Below are positions 18,440 to 27,266 of a DNA stretch of 64,000 nucleotides, piece by piece (within the stretch, counting starts at the first letter, position 1; every line of letters starts with the position of its first letter). Location of the stretch: assembly GCF_018343525.1 (NCBI RefSeq), contig NZ_JAGYPH010000003.1, forward strand, positions 187,486-251,485, read 5' to 3'. Origin of the DNA: Lederbergia citrea. GTDB lineage: Bacteria > Bacillota > Bacilli > Bacillales > Bacillaceae_C. Position numbers and translations under genes: made by a program. The notes beneath the pieces are model-generated. The model was not told where the DNA came from and made no database searches. It worked only from the letters and a program-made list of their open reading frames with translations.

Positions 18440-19513
18440 ATGGGACGAGTTACACAATTACAATTGTACATGTTGTTTTCTCAATTTCTTTTTACATCAA
18501 TGATCGGTTTCCTCATTAATAAGTTGGTTCATGTATCCAATTATATGACCTGGCTTGCTTTACTATTAGGCAGTGTCGGTGGCCTGACAATTACTTATCT
18601 ATCTTATCGTTTGGCAATCAAAAGACCGACCCAATTTTTCGTCCATTATGGAAAAGAGATTGTTGGCAAATGGGTGCATTATCCGCTCGTAATGATAATA
18701 ATTTTTTCTTTCGTATTAAATGCATCAGTGATTTTACGTTCATTAACGGAGTTTATCATAGAAATATATTTACCAAAAACACCCGATTGGGCAATTGTGA
18801 CCCTTTTTGGAATTTGCACCGCCTATGCCGTACGCTTCGGAATCCAATCGATTTTCCGGAGTGCACAAGGGATCTTTTTTGCAAGTATAACCGGAATACT
18901 TGTCATTCCTTTTTTGTTAGGCAATCAAATGAATTTCTCAGTTGCTTCTGCATTGATTACTCATTTTAATGTTAAAGAGATATGGAATGGATCTTATTTT
19001 GTAATTTCTATTTTCGGTGAAATGTCCTTAATTGTTTTCCTATTTCCGTATTTTGAACGTTCCCATAAAACTTTTAAATCCCTTGTCTGGGCATCAGTTA
19101 CATCTGTATTTATTATATTAAGCAACCTTATTCCGATGATTTTGATTTTTGGAACTTCCTTAATATCTAACCTGACATACCCCGAACTAGAACTGACACG
19201 GTTTATCAATATTGGTACTTTTTTTAGGAATTTTGATGCATTGTTAATTGCCGGTTGGATGGTTAGCTTATTTATTAAAGTAAGTTTATTACTATACGTG
19301 GCGGCAATTGGTCTAGCTCATGTCTTCTCATTAAAAAGTCATAAACCTTTTTCATTATCAATTACAGCTTTAATGATCGGAGTATCTTTATATATGGCGG
19401 AATCAGTAACTGAACTTAATGAATTAATTACTCATGGCCTAGTAACCTTGATGATCTTTGCTGAATTGATTCCAGTCATTTATTTAGTAGTTGATAAGAT
19501 GCGGTCTATTTAA
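18440..19513 (+). CDS. Spore germinant receptor permease subunit B (GerAB family)
   Basis: 357 residues with about ten membrane segments, of the amino acid/polyamine/organocation (APC) fold used for ligand recognition. The N-terminus QLQLYMLFSQFLFTSMIGF and the segment WAIVTLFGICTAYAVRFGIQ are GerAB-like. The ATG follows GGAGTAACGATC. It is the last gene of the operon. Confidence 0.92.
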   Translation: MGRVTQLQLYMLFSQFLFTSMIGFLINKLVHVSNYMTWLALLLGSVGGLTITYLSYRLAIKRPTQFFVHYGKEIVGKWVHYPLVMIIIFSFVLNASVILRSLTEFIIEIYLPKTPDWAIVTLFGICTAYAVRFGIQSIFRSAQGIFFASITGILVIPFLLGNQMNFSVASALITHFNVKEIWNGSYFVISIFGEMSLIVFLFPYFERSHKTFKSLVWASVTSVFIILSNLIPMILIFGTSLISNLTYPELELTRFINIGTFFRNFDALLIAGWMVSLFIKVSLLLYVAAIGLAHVFSLKSHKPFSLSITALMIGVSLYMAESVTELNELITHGLVTLMIFAELIPVIYLVVDKMRSI

Positions 19514-19720
19514 ACGAAACAAGGATAGTTTTCCTTTGTGTTAGCTTACACATTTTTTTGATCCGTTTTTGCAAAGCTCCAATAGATACACCTCCTTTAT
19601 CTACCTTCGCCATATTATATTAAACAAGCTAGGTACCCTTAAAAATCCTCTAGTCTTAGGAGTTAGATCCTGATGTTGGGACCCCATTTATTTTCACTCT
19701 CTCATTCTCCACGATTTCTA

Positions 19721-19772
19721 ACATCAATCAACTGAAAACGCTCGCAAACAAGAGGCATATCCTCGGAAAATT
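19721..19772 (-). pseudogene. Remnant of an ASCH-protein 3' end
   Basis: 52 bases match the 3' end of the intact ASCH gene at 26696-27136 with about four differences, reading FSEDMPLVCERFQLIDV on the minus strand. The match stops exactly where the REP-like element begins (ATT before AGGTGTC). No start or upstream coding sequence remains. Confidence 0.75.
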
Positions 19773-19856
19773 AGGTGTCAAAGTTAGGTGTCAAGTTAGG
19801 TGTCTGACCCCCAGTACGGTGATACGTTACCTCACTGGGGGTCAGACACTCGCTTT
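19773..19856. repeat. REP-like palindromic element, family A, copy 1
   Basis: It carries three close copies of TTAGGTGTCA and then a perfect 16-bp inverted repeat, GTGTCTGACCCCCAGT (19800-19815) and ACTGGGGGTCAGACAC (19834-19849), around an 18-base loop. A near copy is at 24946-25020. The GGGGTCAGACAC core resembles short palindromes mobilised by REP-associated tyrosine transposases. No such transposase is in the window. Confidence 0.7.
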
Positions 19857-19869
19857 TAAAACACGCCCC

Positions 19870-21186
19870 TTAATCTTCCTTTTGATATTTAATATCTACA
19901 AATCTTAGTGCAAATAATGCTATTACTGCTGCTACGATAATATAGGCACTAATGGCGTAACCGCTATCAAATGTATGAAGAAGATAGGTAGAAATTAATG
20001 GAGCAAATCCTCCTCCAATTACACTTCTTAACATAAAGGTAATAGCTGAACCACTATATCTTAGATGTGCAGGAAAACTAGAAGCAATGACTGGAGCCAA
20101 TGGTGCCCACATTGTAGAGTGAATGATAAATGCCACAATAATTGCAAGGAAGATTAATCCTGTACTTTTCGTATTTAATAAGTAGAAAAATGGTATTGCC
20201 CAGAGAATCAGTAGTATGTTGCCAAATCCGAGAATTTTTTTAGGATTTATTTTATCACTGACATACCCAGTTATAAAGATAGATAACACCGCTATCATTG
20301 CACCTACTAGTGTGGCGTTAACGAATATTGATTTATCTAGACCTAAATGTGTGATTCCGTAGGTCGTGGTATAAAAAGCAAACACGCCAAAAGCAATATC
20401 GCTACTCACATTTGAAAAAACTCCGGATAACACTTGTTTAGGATGTTCCTTAAATACCGAAACAAAAGGCAATTTCGGCATTTCTTTTTCATTAAGCACT
20501 TTTTGGAATGAAGGAGTTTCCAATAAATTAACCCTGATCATTAATCCTAGAATGACCAAAACTAAACTAAGAATAAACGGCACTCTCCAACCCCATGTTG
20601 AAAAGCTATCGCCAGAAATGGCTATAAAAAGGGATGTTACTGCAGTTCCTAAGATTAATCCAAGCGGCACCCCAATTTGAGGCAAAGTGGCCATAAATCC
20701 TCGATTTTTCTTAGTTCCCCACTCCATTGAAATGAGAACAGACCCAGGCCATTCCCCTCCAATGGCAACTCCTTGGACGAATCTAAATATTGTGACTAAT
20801 ATAGGCGCCCATATCCCTATTACAGCAAAACCTGGTAATAAACCAATAAGAACGGTCGTTATCCCCATGATAATTAACGTTGCTATTAAAGAAACTTTTC
20901 TACCAATTTTATCCCCTAAATGCCCAAACAAAATTCCGCCCAACGGTCTTGCAATATACCCAATGGCATATGTTGAAAAAGTTAATAAAGTAGCAACATA
21001 TGCATCGTGCTGCGGAAAAAATAATTGTGGAAAAACAATAGCAGCCATGGTTCCATAAAGGAAGAAGTCATACCATTCTATTGTTGACCCTAAAACACTT
21101 GAGATACCGGCAATTTTTTGTTGCTTACCGTGATCAATATGTACCGTTTCGGTATTTTGAACAATCTTTTCGGCAAAATTACTCAT
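19870..21186 (-). CDS. MFS transporter, metabolite:H+ symporter (MHS) type
   Basis: 438 residues from the ATG at 21186, which sits six bases after AGGGGGA; an ATG two codons upstream is too close to it. Twelve hydrophobic segments are visible, with the MHS opening GSTIEWYDFFLYGTMAAIVFP and the MFS loop FGHLGDKIGRK. Members import organic acids, betaines or sugar acids with protons. It is the last gene of the gntR-DUF2848-hydrolase operon, so it probably imports the compound that the hydrolase or DUF2848 protein processes. Confidence 0.88.
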   Translation of the reverse strand: MSNFAEKIVQNTETVHIDHGKQQKIAGISSVLGSTIEWYDFFLYGTMAAIVFPQLFFPQHDAYVATLLTFSTYAIGYIARPLGGILFGHLGDKIGRKVSLIATLIIMGITTVLIGLLPGFAVIGIWAPILVTIFRFVQGVAIGGEWPGSVLISMEWGTKKNRGFMATLPQIGVPLGLILGTAVTSLFIAISGDSFSTWGWRVPFILSLVLVILGLMIRVNLLETPSFQKVLNEKEMPKLPFVSVFKEHPKQVLSGVFSNVSSDIAFGVFAFYTTTYGITHLGLDKSIFVNATLVGAMIAVLSIFITGYVSDKINPKKILGFGNILLILWAIPFFYLLNTKSTGLIFLAIIVAFIIHSTMWAPLAPVIASSFPAHLRYSGSAITFMLRSVIGGGFAPLISTYLLHTFDSGYAISAYIIVAAVIALFALRFVDIKYQKED

Positions 21187-21197
21187 AAACATTCCCC

Positions 21198-21995
21198 CTA
21201 TAATCCTTGTTTATATAAATGCGATACTCGACTGGCGAACACGGGAACTTTTTCACGAATTTCTTTCGTTTCTTCAATATTAATCGATATAGATAAAGCT
21301 TCCTCATCCGTAGTGGATCCTTCCAATAACGTGTCTCCCCACGGGTTAACAACCATGGAACTGCCCCCAAAAGTATCATTTTGATACGAACCAACGTTAT
21401 TGCATGATACAACAAACATTTGATTTTCGATGGCGCGGGTTATTTGAATGTTTTTCCAATGGTTAAGTCGGGCGATTGGCCATTCCGCGACGATAAATAA
21501 TACTTCGGCTCCTTCTAATGCAAGCGGGCGGATAATTTCAGCAAAACGCAGGTCATAACAAATAATGAGTCCCATCTTCATGCCTTCCAGTTCGAAAACT
21601 TCAGGAACGTTTTGACCTCCCGCTAAATATTTAGGCTCGTTTAGCATTGGGACCAAATGAACTTTATTATATTGATAAATGGTTTCGCCCTGTCGGTTGA
21701 TGACAACCGCTGTGTTATACACCTTTCCGCCAACCTTATTGGCAAACGATCCTCCTATAATATTAATATTAAAAGATTTAGCCATTGTTTGAAGAAATGG
21801 TACGGTGGGGTTACCATTATAGTCGGCATGAAGATGGATGTCCTCTAAGGTGTAGGATGTTGTCCACATTTCCGGCAGGACAATCAGATCTGGCTTGGAA
21901 TTCTCTACCTCCTTTTCAATCCACGCATGTACTTTCCTATGATTTTCCGACGGATTACCAGGGACAATTTCCATTTGATAGATTGATATTTTCAT
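21198..21995 (-). CDS. Carbon-nitrogen (nitrilase-superfamily) hydrolase
   Basis: 265 residues. The catalytic Glu-Lys-Cys triad is visible in LIVLPEMWTT (Glu), YNKVHLVPM (Lys) and GLIICYDLRF (Cys). Such enzymes hydrolyse amides or omega-amides; the closest look is YafV/Nit-type omega-amidase, but the substrate is not fixed. The gene lies between DUF2848 and the transporter with gaps of a few bases, suggesting one transcript under the GntR regulator. Confidence 0.9.
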   Translation of the reverse strand: MKISIYQMEIVPGNPSENHRKVHAWIEKEVENSKPDLIVLPEMWTTSYTLEDIHLHADYNGNPTVPFLQTMAKSFNINIIGGSFANKVGGKVYNTAVVINRQGETIYQYNKVHLVPMLNEPKYLAGGQNVPEVFELEGMKMGLIICYDLRFAEIIRPLALEGAEVLFIVAEWPIARLNHWKNIQITRAIENQMFVVSCNNVGSYQNDTFGGSSMVVNPWGDTLLEGSTTDEEALSISINIEETKEIREKVPVFASRVSHLYKQGL

Positions 21996-21998
21996 ATG

Positions 21999-22688
21999 TT
22001 ACGCCTCCACATCTAAACGGGTAATTGCATATTCTGCATGTATTTCATCATTACGAACCTTATCGATGAAGGCCATTTTGAATCCAGATCCGTATTTAAA
22101 ACCTTCTAATAGCGGTACTGTTCCCGAGAAGACGACACTATTTTTCTTCAATGCATTCTTTTTCTTAAGGAAGCTGCTTATTTCATCCAAAGGAATGATT
22201 TCGTTAATCTTTGCTCTCTGATAATCCTGCCACTCACCATCTATATGTACTTGGGAAGTTAAAGTAAGGTCATCCCAGTGATCAATGACATCATTAAGCT
22301 TCCACGCTTTTTGAGCAATCGGTTTATCGCAAATTTGTTTTGATTGATTAATATCGATGGTTTCCAATGAGCGATCAGTATGATCACTTCCAACAGTGAT
22401 ATATACATCATCATCTGAATCGCCGAATACTAAAACAATTTCCGCTTCACCACTTGATTCACCACCTAAAACCTCAATTTCCTCCGTCTGATTCAAACTG
22501 TTTTTGCGAACCGGGTAAAGGGTAGGAATTTCTTCAGGACGCGGCACTCCGATTTTCTCTAATTCAACAATATGTTCCATCGTTTTTTCTATATTGCGGC
22601 CAGCATAGCCAATGCAATAAACATGATTAACTTTTATTTCTTTTTCCTCATTGTTGATCGTTAAGGGTAGCGATATCATTTTCATCAT
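21999..22688 (-). CDS. DUF2848 family protein
   Basis: 229 residues. The motif CIGYAGRNIEKTMEHIVELE with GVPRPEEIPTLYPV is characteristic of DUF2848, a family with a fumarylacetoacetase-like look and unproven chemistry. The ATG at 22688 follows GGAGGAGG directly; a TTG four codons earlier overlaps that site. It is co-transcribed with a C-N hydrolase and an MHS transporter, so a small organic acid or amide pathway is likely. Confidence 0.85.
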   Translation of the reverse strand: MMKMISLPLTINNEEKEIKVNHVYCIGYAGRNIEKTMEHIVELEKIGVPRPEEIPTLYPVRKNSLNQTEEIEVLGGESSGEAEIVLVFGDSDDDVYITVGSDHTDRSLETIDINQSKQICDKPIAQKAWKLNDVIDHWDDLTLTSQVHIDGEWQDYQRAKINEIIPLDEISSFLKKKNALKKNSVVFSGTVPLLEGFKYGSGFKMAFIDKVRNDEIHAEYAITRLDVEA

Positions 22689-22735
22689 TTCCTCCTCCAA
22701 TGTCTGTTAGCGTTTTCATTTATGCCGAAATTTTT

Positions 22736-23404
22736 TTATTTGCCTTCAACTATGGCAATGGATTCCTTTGTTTTCAACAAATGCTTCTCCATTAACTCTG
22801 TTGCTAGATTCACATTCATAAGCTTTAGTGCTTCTACAATCTGCATATGTTCTTCGATGACTTCTTCCATTCTGCCAGATTTCGCTAAGGCCTGATGTCC
22901 GATCAATCTTGACAAATCATATAGATTCAACAATATATCTCCTAGTAAATGCTGTTCAGCAAAGAAAATAATTTTCCGATGAAATTTTTGATCCAACTCG
23001 ATAAATTCAATTCGATTATTGTTCAGCATTGCTTCTCTCTGCAACTCGATTATTTCTCTTAATAATTGAATTTGATTCGGTGTAATAAATGGGATAACCT
23101 TTTTTAATCCCTCTGTTTCAATGGAAATGCGGAGAAAAATAATTTGATCCTTCTCACTAGGGGTGATTTCCCGAACCTTCAATCCTTTTCGGGGCACGGA
23201 TACGAGCAACCCGTCTTTTAATAAATCTCCTACTGCTTCGCGGACCGGAGTTCGAGAAGTATTGAGGGACTGTGCGAGGATTGTTTCGGTAATAATTTGA
23301 TCCCGTTTTATATTCCCATTGAAAATTGCATTCTTTATTTCGTCATAGACGATTTCTTTAGTGGTCTTTACCTTTTCAATAGGGTTAACATTTAGATTTA
23401 TCAA
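22736..23404 (-). CDS. GntR-family transcriptional regulator, FCD subfamily
   Basis: 222 residues from a TTG at 23404 with AGGAGTG upstream; a longer in-frame start exists at 23470. The winged helix covers about residues 10-75 (TKEIVYDEIKNAIFNG, LAQSLNTSRTPVREAVGDLLKDGLL), followed by a helical FCD ligand domain with metal-type histidines (FHRKI, EEHMQIV, EKHLLKT). It probably represses its own operon through the palindrome at 23421-23442 and responds to the transported acid. Confidence 0.9.
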   Translation of the reverse strand: MINLNVNPIEKVKTTKEIVYDEIKNAIFNGNIKRDQIITETILAQSLNTSRTPVREAVGDLLKDGLLVSVPRKGLKVREITPSEKDQIIFLRISIETEGLKKVIPFITPNQIQLLREIIELQREAMLNNNRIEFIELDQKFHRKIIFFAEQHLLGDILLNLYDLSRLIGHQALAKSGRMEEVIEEHMQIVEALKLMNVNLATELMEKHLLKTKESIAIVEGK

Positions 23405-23420
23405 TCTTGATTCACTCCTA

Positions 23421-23442
23421 TGTATGATGTATACACTATACA
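23421..23442. promoter_or_regulatory. Candidate operator of the FCD GntR regulator
   Basis: TGTAT-GAT-GTATAC-ACT-ATACA is a 22-base palindrome with only the two three-base spacers unmatched. It lies 17 bases upstream of the regulator start and overlaps its likely promoter and ribosome site, fitting autorepression of the whole operon. Confidence 0.6.
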
Positions 23443-23605
23443 GAGTACATAGAATTTTGCCAGTTGTCAAAGTACTTTTATACTATTTATCACACTATTT
23501 CCATTTTACGGACAATTGCCCTTCTTAGGGCTTTTCTGCAAGACAAACCATTCAATGTCTACTGTTAATACCAATAACTTCATGTTTCCCTGAAGGTAAA
23601 TAACT

Positions 23606-23650
23606 AAAAAAGCCGCTTTGGGTTACCCCAAAACAGCTTTCGTTATTTTT
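23606..23650. terminator. Orphan bidirectional hairpin
   Basis: Arms AAAGCCGCTTTGGG and CCCCAAAACAGCTTT are flanked by A and T runs. No gene ends here on either strand, so the surrounding ~420-base gap may be a relic. I see nothing else in 23471-23890 apart from this hairpin and a run of nine C. Confidence 0.55.
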
Positions 23651-23941
23651 CTCTAAAATTTCATTCTTGACGAAATATATTCCCATGCTTTTATATATCA
23701 TGTTCTACATGTAGCTCCTTTCCAATACCCCCCCCACTATTGACAATTGCCACGACCTAAAAGATTATATTTCTAAATATTAAGAATCAATTGACATCAA
23801 ATATACCCTCGTCTATCATAGAGAACAACTAATAATTCGTCATTCGTTCTATTAAAAACACATTTTCAGAAGGGAGATTTCTAATTAGATTTGATTGGCC
23901 TTTTATGGAATAAAATCAGAGGGAAAGGTGTGATATTAATA

Positions 23942-24937
23942 ATGAGATACATAATGAAAAAGAGTGTTCTATCAATCATAAGTGCGGCCTTTATTTTAGC
24001 GGCTTGTGGCAGTAATTCCGCATCGCCTTCATCCGAATCAAAACCAAACGAAAAAGATGAGCAATATACGATTGGCGTGACACAAATAATGGAGCATCCA
24101 GCACTGAATCTTGCGCATGAAGGTTTTCAGAAGGCGCTTGAGGAATCCGGATTGAATGTTAAGTATGACGTGCAAAATGCTCAAGGTGATAATAGCGCCA
24201 ATGACACGATTGCAACTAACTTTGTTGGTGCAAATGTGGATCTTATTTTCGCTAATTCAACACCGAGCGCTCAAGCAGCATTAAGCAAAACTACTGAAAT
24301 TCCAATTGTTTTTACATCAGTAGTCGATCCAGTAGGTGCTGGATTAGTAGCTTCAATGGAAGAACCTGGCGGTAATGTAACTGGAACGAGTCACCATCAT
24401 CCAGATTCAATTGCTAGAACTTTGAAATTCATTAAAGAAGAATTGGGAGCTAAAACAATCGGTACAGTCTACAACGCGGGAGAGCAAAATTCGCGTGCCC
24501 AAATTGATAAAATCAAAATACAGATGGATGAACTTGGATTGGTGCTGAAAGAAGCTTCTGCCTCCACAACGGCCGAAGTGAAACAAGCAACGGAATCTAT
24601 TGTAGATAAAGTAGATGTGCTTTATATCGTCACGGATAATACAGTTGTAACAGCATTTGAATCAGTCGTATCCGTCGCAAACGATAATAAAATCCCACTA
24701 ATAGCGGCCGACATTGATTCACTTGATCGTGGTGCCTTCGCCGCATTTGGTGTCGACTTTTTCGAAGTTGGTCACGAAGCTGGAGAAATGGCAGTCAAGA
24801 TCTTAAATGGAGAAAGCAAACCATCTGAAATAGCTGCTCAACCACCCAAAAACCTAAAATTTGTGATAAATAAGAAGACAGCTGACACGATTGGGGTTGA
24901 AATAAAGCCTGAATGGAATGCGGAGATTCTTGATTGA
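23942..24937 (+). CDS. ABC-type substrate-binding lipoprotein (TrpX/DUF534-like)
   Basis: 331 residues. A lipoprotein signal ends in FILAACGS. The mature part matches the ABC_sub_bind family: YTIGVTQIMEHPALN, VDLIFANSTPSAQAAL, VFTSVVDPVGAGLV, NVTGTSHHH and LYIVTDNTVVTAFE. Relatives bind tryptophan or other aromatic or small ligands. Permease and ATPase genes normally follow such a gene, but here the Nudix gene lies next on the opposite strand, so it is an orphan. I took the ATG at 23942; ATG 23954 is an alternative. Confidence 0.85.
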   Translation: MRYIMKKSVLSIISAAFILAACGSNSASPSSESKPNEKDEQYTIGVTQIMEHPALNLAHEGFQKALEESGLNVKYDVQNAQGDNSANDTIATNFVGANVDLIFANSTPSAQAALSKTTEIPIVFTSVVDPVGAGLVASMEEPGGNVTGTSHHHPDSIARTLKFIKEELGAKTIGTVYNAGEQNSRAQIDKIKIQMDELGLVLKEASASTTAEVKQATESIVDKVDVLYIVTDNTVVTAFESVVSVANDNKIPLIAADIDSLDRGAFAAFGVDFFEVGHEAGEMAVKILNGESKPSEIAAQPPKNLKFVINKKTADTIGVEIKPEWNAEILD

Positions 24938-24945
24938 TTAGTGTA

Positions 24946-25020
24946 AGTTAGGTGCCAAGTTAGGTGCCTGTCCCCCAGCACGGTGATGCTTTACCACACT
25001 GGGGGTCAGACACTCGCTTT
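24946..25020. repeat. REP-like palindromic element, family A, copy 2
   Basis: Two copies of AAGTTAGGTGCC are followed by GTGCCTGTCCCCCAG (24964-24978) and CTGGGGGTCAGACAC (24999-25013), an inverted repeat with two mismatches. Overall it is very close to 19773-19856. It overlaps the last ~19 codons and the stop codon of the Nudix gene. Confidence 0.7.
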
Positions 25021-25427
25021 CCCGATTCATTTACAAGAGACTTCATCATTATTTTTTCAATCGTCGGAATATCAGCAGGTGCCCAATCTAAAGAGGTTAA
25101 CTCAGTCGGCAGCAACCACTTAATGGCTACATGCTCGGTTAAAGCAGGTTGCCCCTCAATCAGTTTGCAATGAAAAGTCGTCAAATGAACTATTCCAAAA
25201 ACATATTCATAGGCTGTTTGCTCAACTTGTTCCCCTATTTCTATTTTGCATTGCATTTCTTCACTAATTTCCCGATGCAATGCTTCTTGTGGAGACTCGC
25301 CTTCTTCAATTTTCCCGCCAGGAAATTCCCATTTCAATGGTAATGATTTCGATGGTCCTCTTTGAGCACATAAGATTTTTTCGTTTTCGGTGATTACGGC
25401 TCCCACGACAAAAATATGCTTTTTCAT
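24960..25427 (-). CDS. Nudix hydrolase (MutT-like) with REP-encoded C-terminal tail
   Basis: 155 residues. The Nudix box is GGKIEEGESPQEALHREISEEM, positions about 38-59, and the N-terminus VVGAVITENEKILCAQRGPSK is MutT/8-oxo-dGTPase-like. The natural domain ends near WAPADIPTIEKIMMKSLVNE. The last ~20 residues (KRVSDPQCGKASPCWGTGT) are translated from the REP-like element, which also supplies the stop. The catalytic core is intact, so the enzyme is probably active. A frameshifted paralogue lies at 46655-47051. Confidence 0.88.
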   Translation of the reverse strand: MKKHIFVVGAVITENEKILCAQRGPSKSLPLKWEFPGGKIEEGESPQEALHREISEEMQCKIEIGEQVEQTAYEYVFGIVHLTTFHCKLIEGQPALTEHVAIKWLLPTELTSLDWAPADIPTIEKIMMKSLVNESGKRVSDPQCGKASPCWGTGT

Positions 25428-25453
25428 TCATCATCCCTGCACTTCTGGATTTT

Positions 25454-26578
25454 TTAAATACTAACCATAGTCTTTCCCTGTTTTTCCTTCAGCTGCTCAA
25501 ACAATTTCTCCACAGTGCCAATTCCCACATTCTCATATTTAGCAAGAATGACGAGTTCTCTCGGCAATTGTCCTACAGTAAAAATTTGATCATCTGTCAG
25601 TTGCCTAAATAAACTTGGACTACCAGGAAATTCAGCTGTAGTGAGAGGTATTTTAGATAGCTCTTCTGTAACAACAATATGGGCTGCTTTATAAAAGAAG
25701 AATAGTTCCCCTGGACGCTCGATCGCTAATTTCCTTCTTACTTTTTCCTCTTCGATGTAGACGAGAAGTTCCTCGAAAAAGTTTTCATCATTTCTTTCGT
25801 TATAACGCTTTACATGTTTATGTAATCCTTCTATATTATTAGGCAATTCGCTCATAATACGTGCCTGCTGTTCTGCACCAAGTTTAATGAGGAATCTCTC
25901 TGATTTATCAAATCTTTGTGGCAGCAGGAAAGCATCGCGGAGAAAATAAGGAACCTCTATTTCCTTATCCTGATGAGTAATCTTTCGAATTGTAGTAAAT
26001 CCGGGTAGATCGTGTTCGGGGATAGGAGGGCCGATCGTTTCTGTTTCTTCTTCTTCAGCAGGTTCACTTTTACCTTGGAGTGTTTCAGTTAATAGCTTTT
26101 CAAGAATTTTAAGCTTCTCTTGAATTTCCGCCATATCATGTGTTTCATTCCTGTAAGCTGGGTCTTGATATTCCGGCACAACCATTTCTACCGGCCCGTA
26201 TACCTCGACGTACCACTTAACTATGATATAGATAGCTTCCCACGATAAAAGAGATTCAGAATATCGAAACCTCCGTACATCATGCGCCGCTTTATTCCCA
26301 ATAAGTCGAACATGATGAAGGGCATCTCTTATTTCCGGAATCAAATAGCCCTTTTCATCCAATAGATCAATGCAATCCTTCAATGTCATATTTGGATAGA
26401 AATCGAGTCTTTCCTCCTGAATGACTTGTTTCAAAATTGCTTCGACAAACGTTCTTGAATGAGTGAGCATGGTCCTCGGGCTTAAATAAATACTAAATTC
26501 CAGTTCACGAGCTAAATAAGCCAGTTCTTTTGAGATAGATTCTATGAATTTATAAAAATAGGGTTGGTGTGATTTCAT
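25454..26578 (-). CDS. DUF4145-domain protein with possible helix-hairpin-helix C-terminus
   Basis: 374 residues. The N-terminal ~145 residues are a DUF4145-like helical domain (ILKQVIQEERLDFYP, VRLIGNKAAHDVRRF, VEVYGPVEMVVPEYQDP), resembling the N-terminus of DptF at 37115-39475. An acidic linker (PAEEEETETIG) leads to a region of unknown fold. The end, LPRELVILAKYENVGIGTVE, resembles the HhH motif of the RNA polymerase alpha C-terminal domain. The role is unknown; DUF4145 occurs with nucleases and restriction genes. A 3' remnant of a paralogue is at 59249-59345. Confidence 0.75.
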   Translation of the reverse strand: MKSHQPYFYKFIESISKELAYLARELEFSIYLSPRTMLTHSRTFVEAILKQVIQEERLDFYPNMTLKDCIDLLDEKGYLIPEIRDALHHVRLIGNKAAHDVRRFRYSESLLSWEAIYIIVKWYVEVYGPVEMVVPEYQDPAYRNETHDMAEIQEKLKILEKLLTETLQGKSEPAEEEETETIGPPIPEHDLPGFTTIRKITHQDKEIEVPYFLRDAFLLPQRFDKSERFLIKLGAEQQARIMSELPNNIEGLHKHVKRYNERNDENFFEELLVYIEEEKVRRKLAIERPGELFFFYKAAHIVVTEELSKIPLTTAEFPGSPSLFRQLTDDQIFTVGQLPRELVILAKYENVGIGTVEKLFEQLKEKQGKTMVSI

Positions 26579-26695
26579 GGTGTTCTCGCTTTCTGTGAAA
26601 CTTTTTTAATTATATTATTTTAACATTATTGTGGTTCTTTTGTATGAGGAACCCTTAAAGCCCTTTAGGAATTGCTTATCACTCTAACATTCACT

Positions 26696-27136
26696 TTATT
26701 CATTTACATCAATCAACTGAAAATGCTCACAAACAAGAAGCATATCCTCGGAAAATTCAATCCCATGTTTACTTAATTCATTTGTAAAAAATCGTACATG
26801 AATGTCTTTCCAATTTTGATACGTTCCATCCCCCTCGGCAACCGCAAATTCCTCTGTCACCTCATTCATTGGTACCAGCTTAACTTCAACGGTCTTAATA
26901 ATAGCAACTGGTTTGTTGTTGCTATTCAAAATAATGCTGTAATCTTCAGTTGTCGGCAAAGGTTCGTTCTCTAGTTCATAAAAAATATGACCTGAACACG
27001 TGGCTGTTTTCACACCATCGATGACAAGCTGTGCAAGCTCGTCGGGGGTATCCCCGAACTGCCAGGCAGTGACGGATGACGGCTTGGCAGCATTACCCCA
27101 ATACTCGTTCCAATATGTTTTTGCGGATTGGTTCAT
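26696..27136 (-). CDS. ASCH-domain protein
   Basis: 146 residues from the ATG at 27136 after AGAGAGGATG; a longer in-frame reading to 27214 lacks a site. The ASCH (PUA-like) fold is indicated by WQFGDTPDELAQLVIDGVKTATCS at the N-terminus, IILNSNNKPVAIIKTVEV in the middle, and AEGDGTYQNWKDIHVRFF. ASCH proteins bind RNA or act on N4-acylcytidine; the substrate here is unknown. A degenerate copy of its 3' end is at 19721-19772. Confidence 0.85.
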   Translation of the reverse strand: MNQSAKTYWNEYWGNAAKPSSVTAWQFGDTPDELAQLVIDGVKTATCSGHIFYELENEPLPTTEDYSIILNSNNKPVAIIKTVEVKLVPMNEVTEEFAVAEGDGTYQNWKDIHVRFFTNELSKHGIEFSEDMLLVCEHFQLIDVNE

Positions 27137-27266
27137 TTTTAAAACATCCTCTCTAATAATTATAATTTTCGCATAGTTAGCCGCATGATAAGCCATACGT
27201 CTATCATCTATCACTTTAGAATTGTATTATCAAATCTCTTTCTGACTTTCTAGAAAGTGGGTCTTA

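Noticed and set aside
23651..23890. T-box leader for the TrpX-like binding protein
   Set aside because: No TGGNACCGCG-type antiterminator sequence or specifier stem was seen.
25149..25343. Plus-strand ORFs across the Nudix gene
   Set aside because: They are antisense shadows of a frame with a perfect Nudix box.
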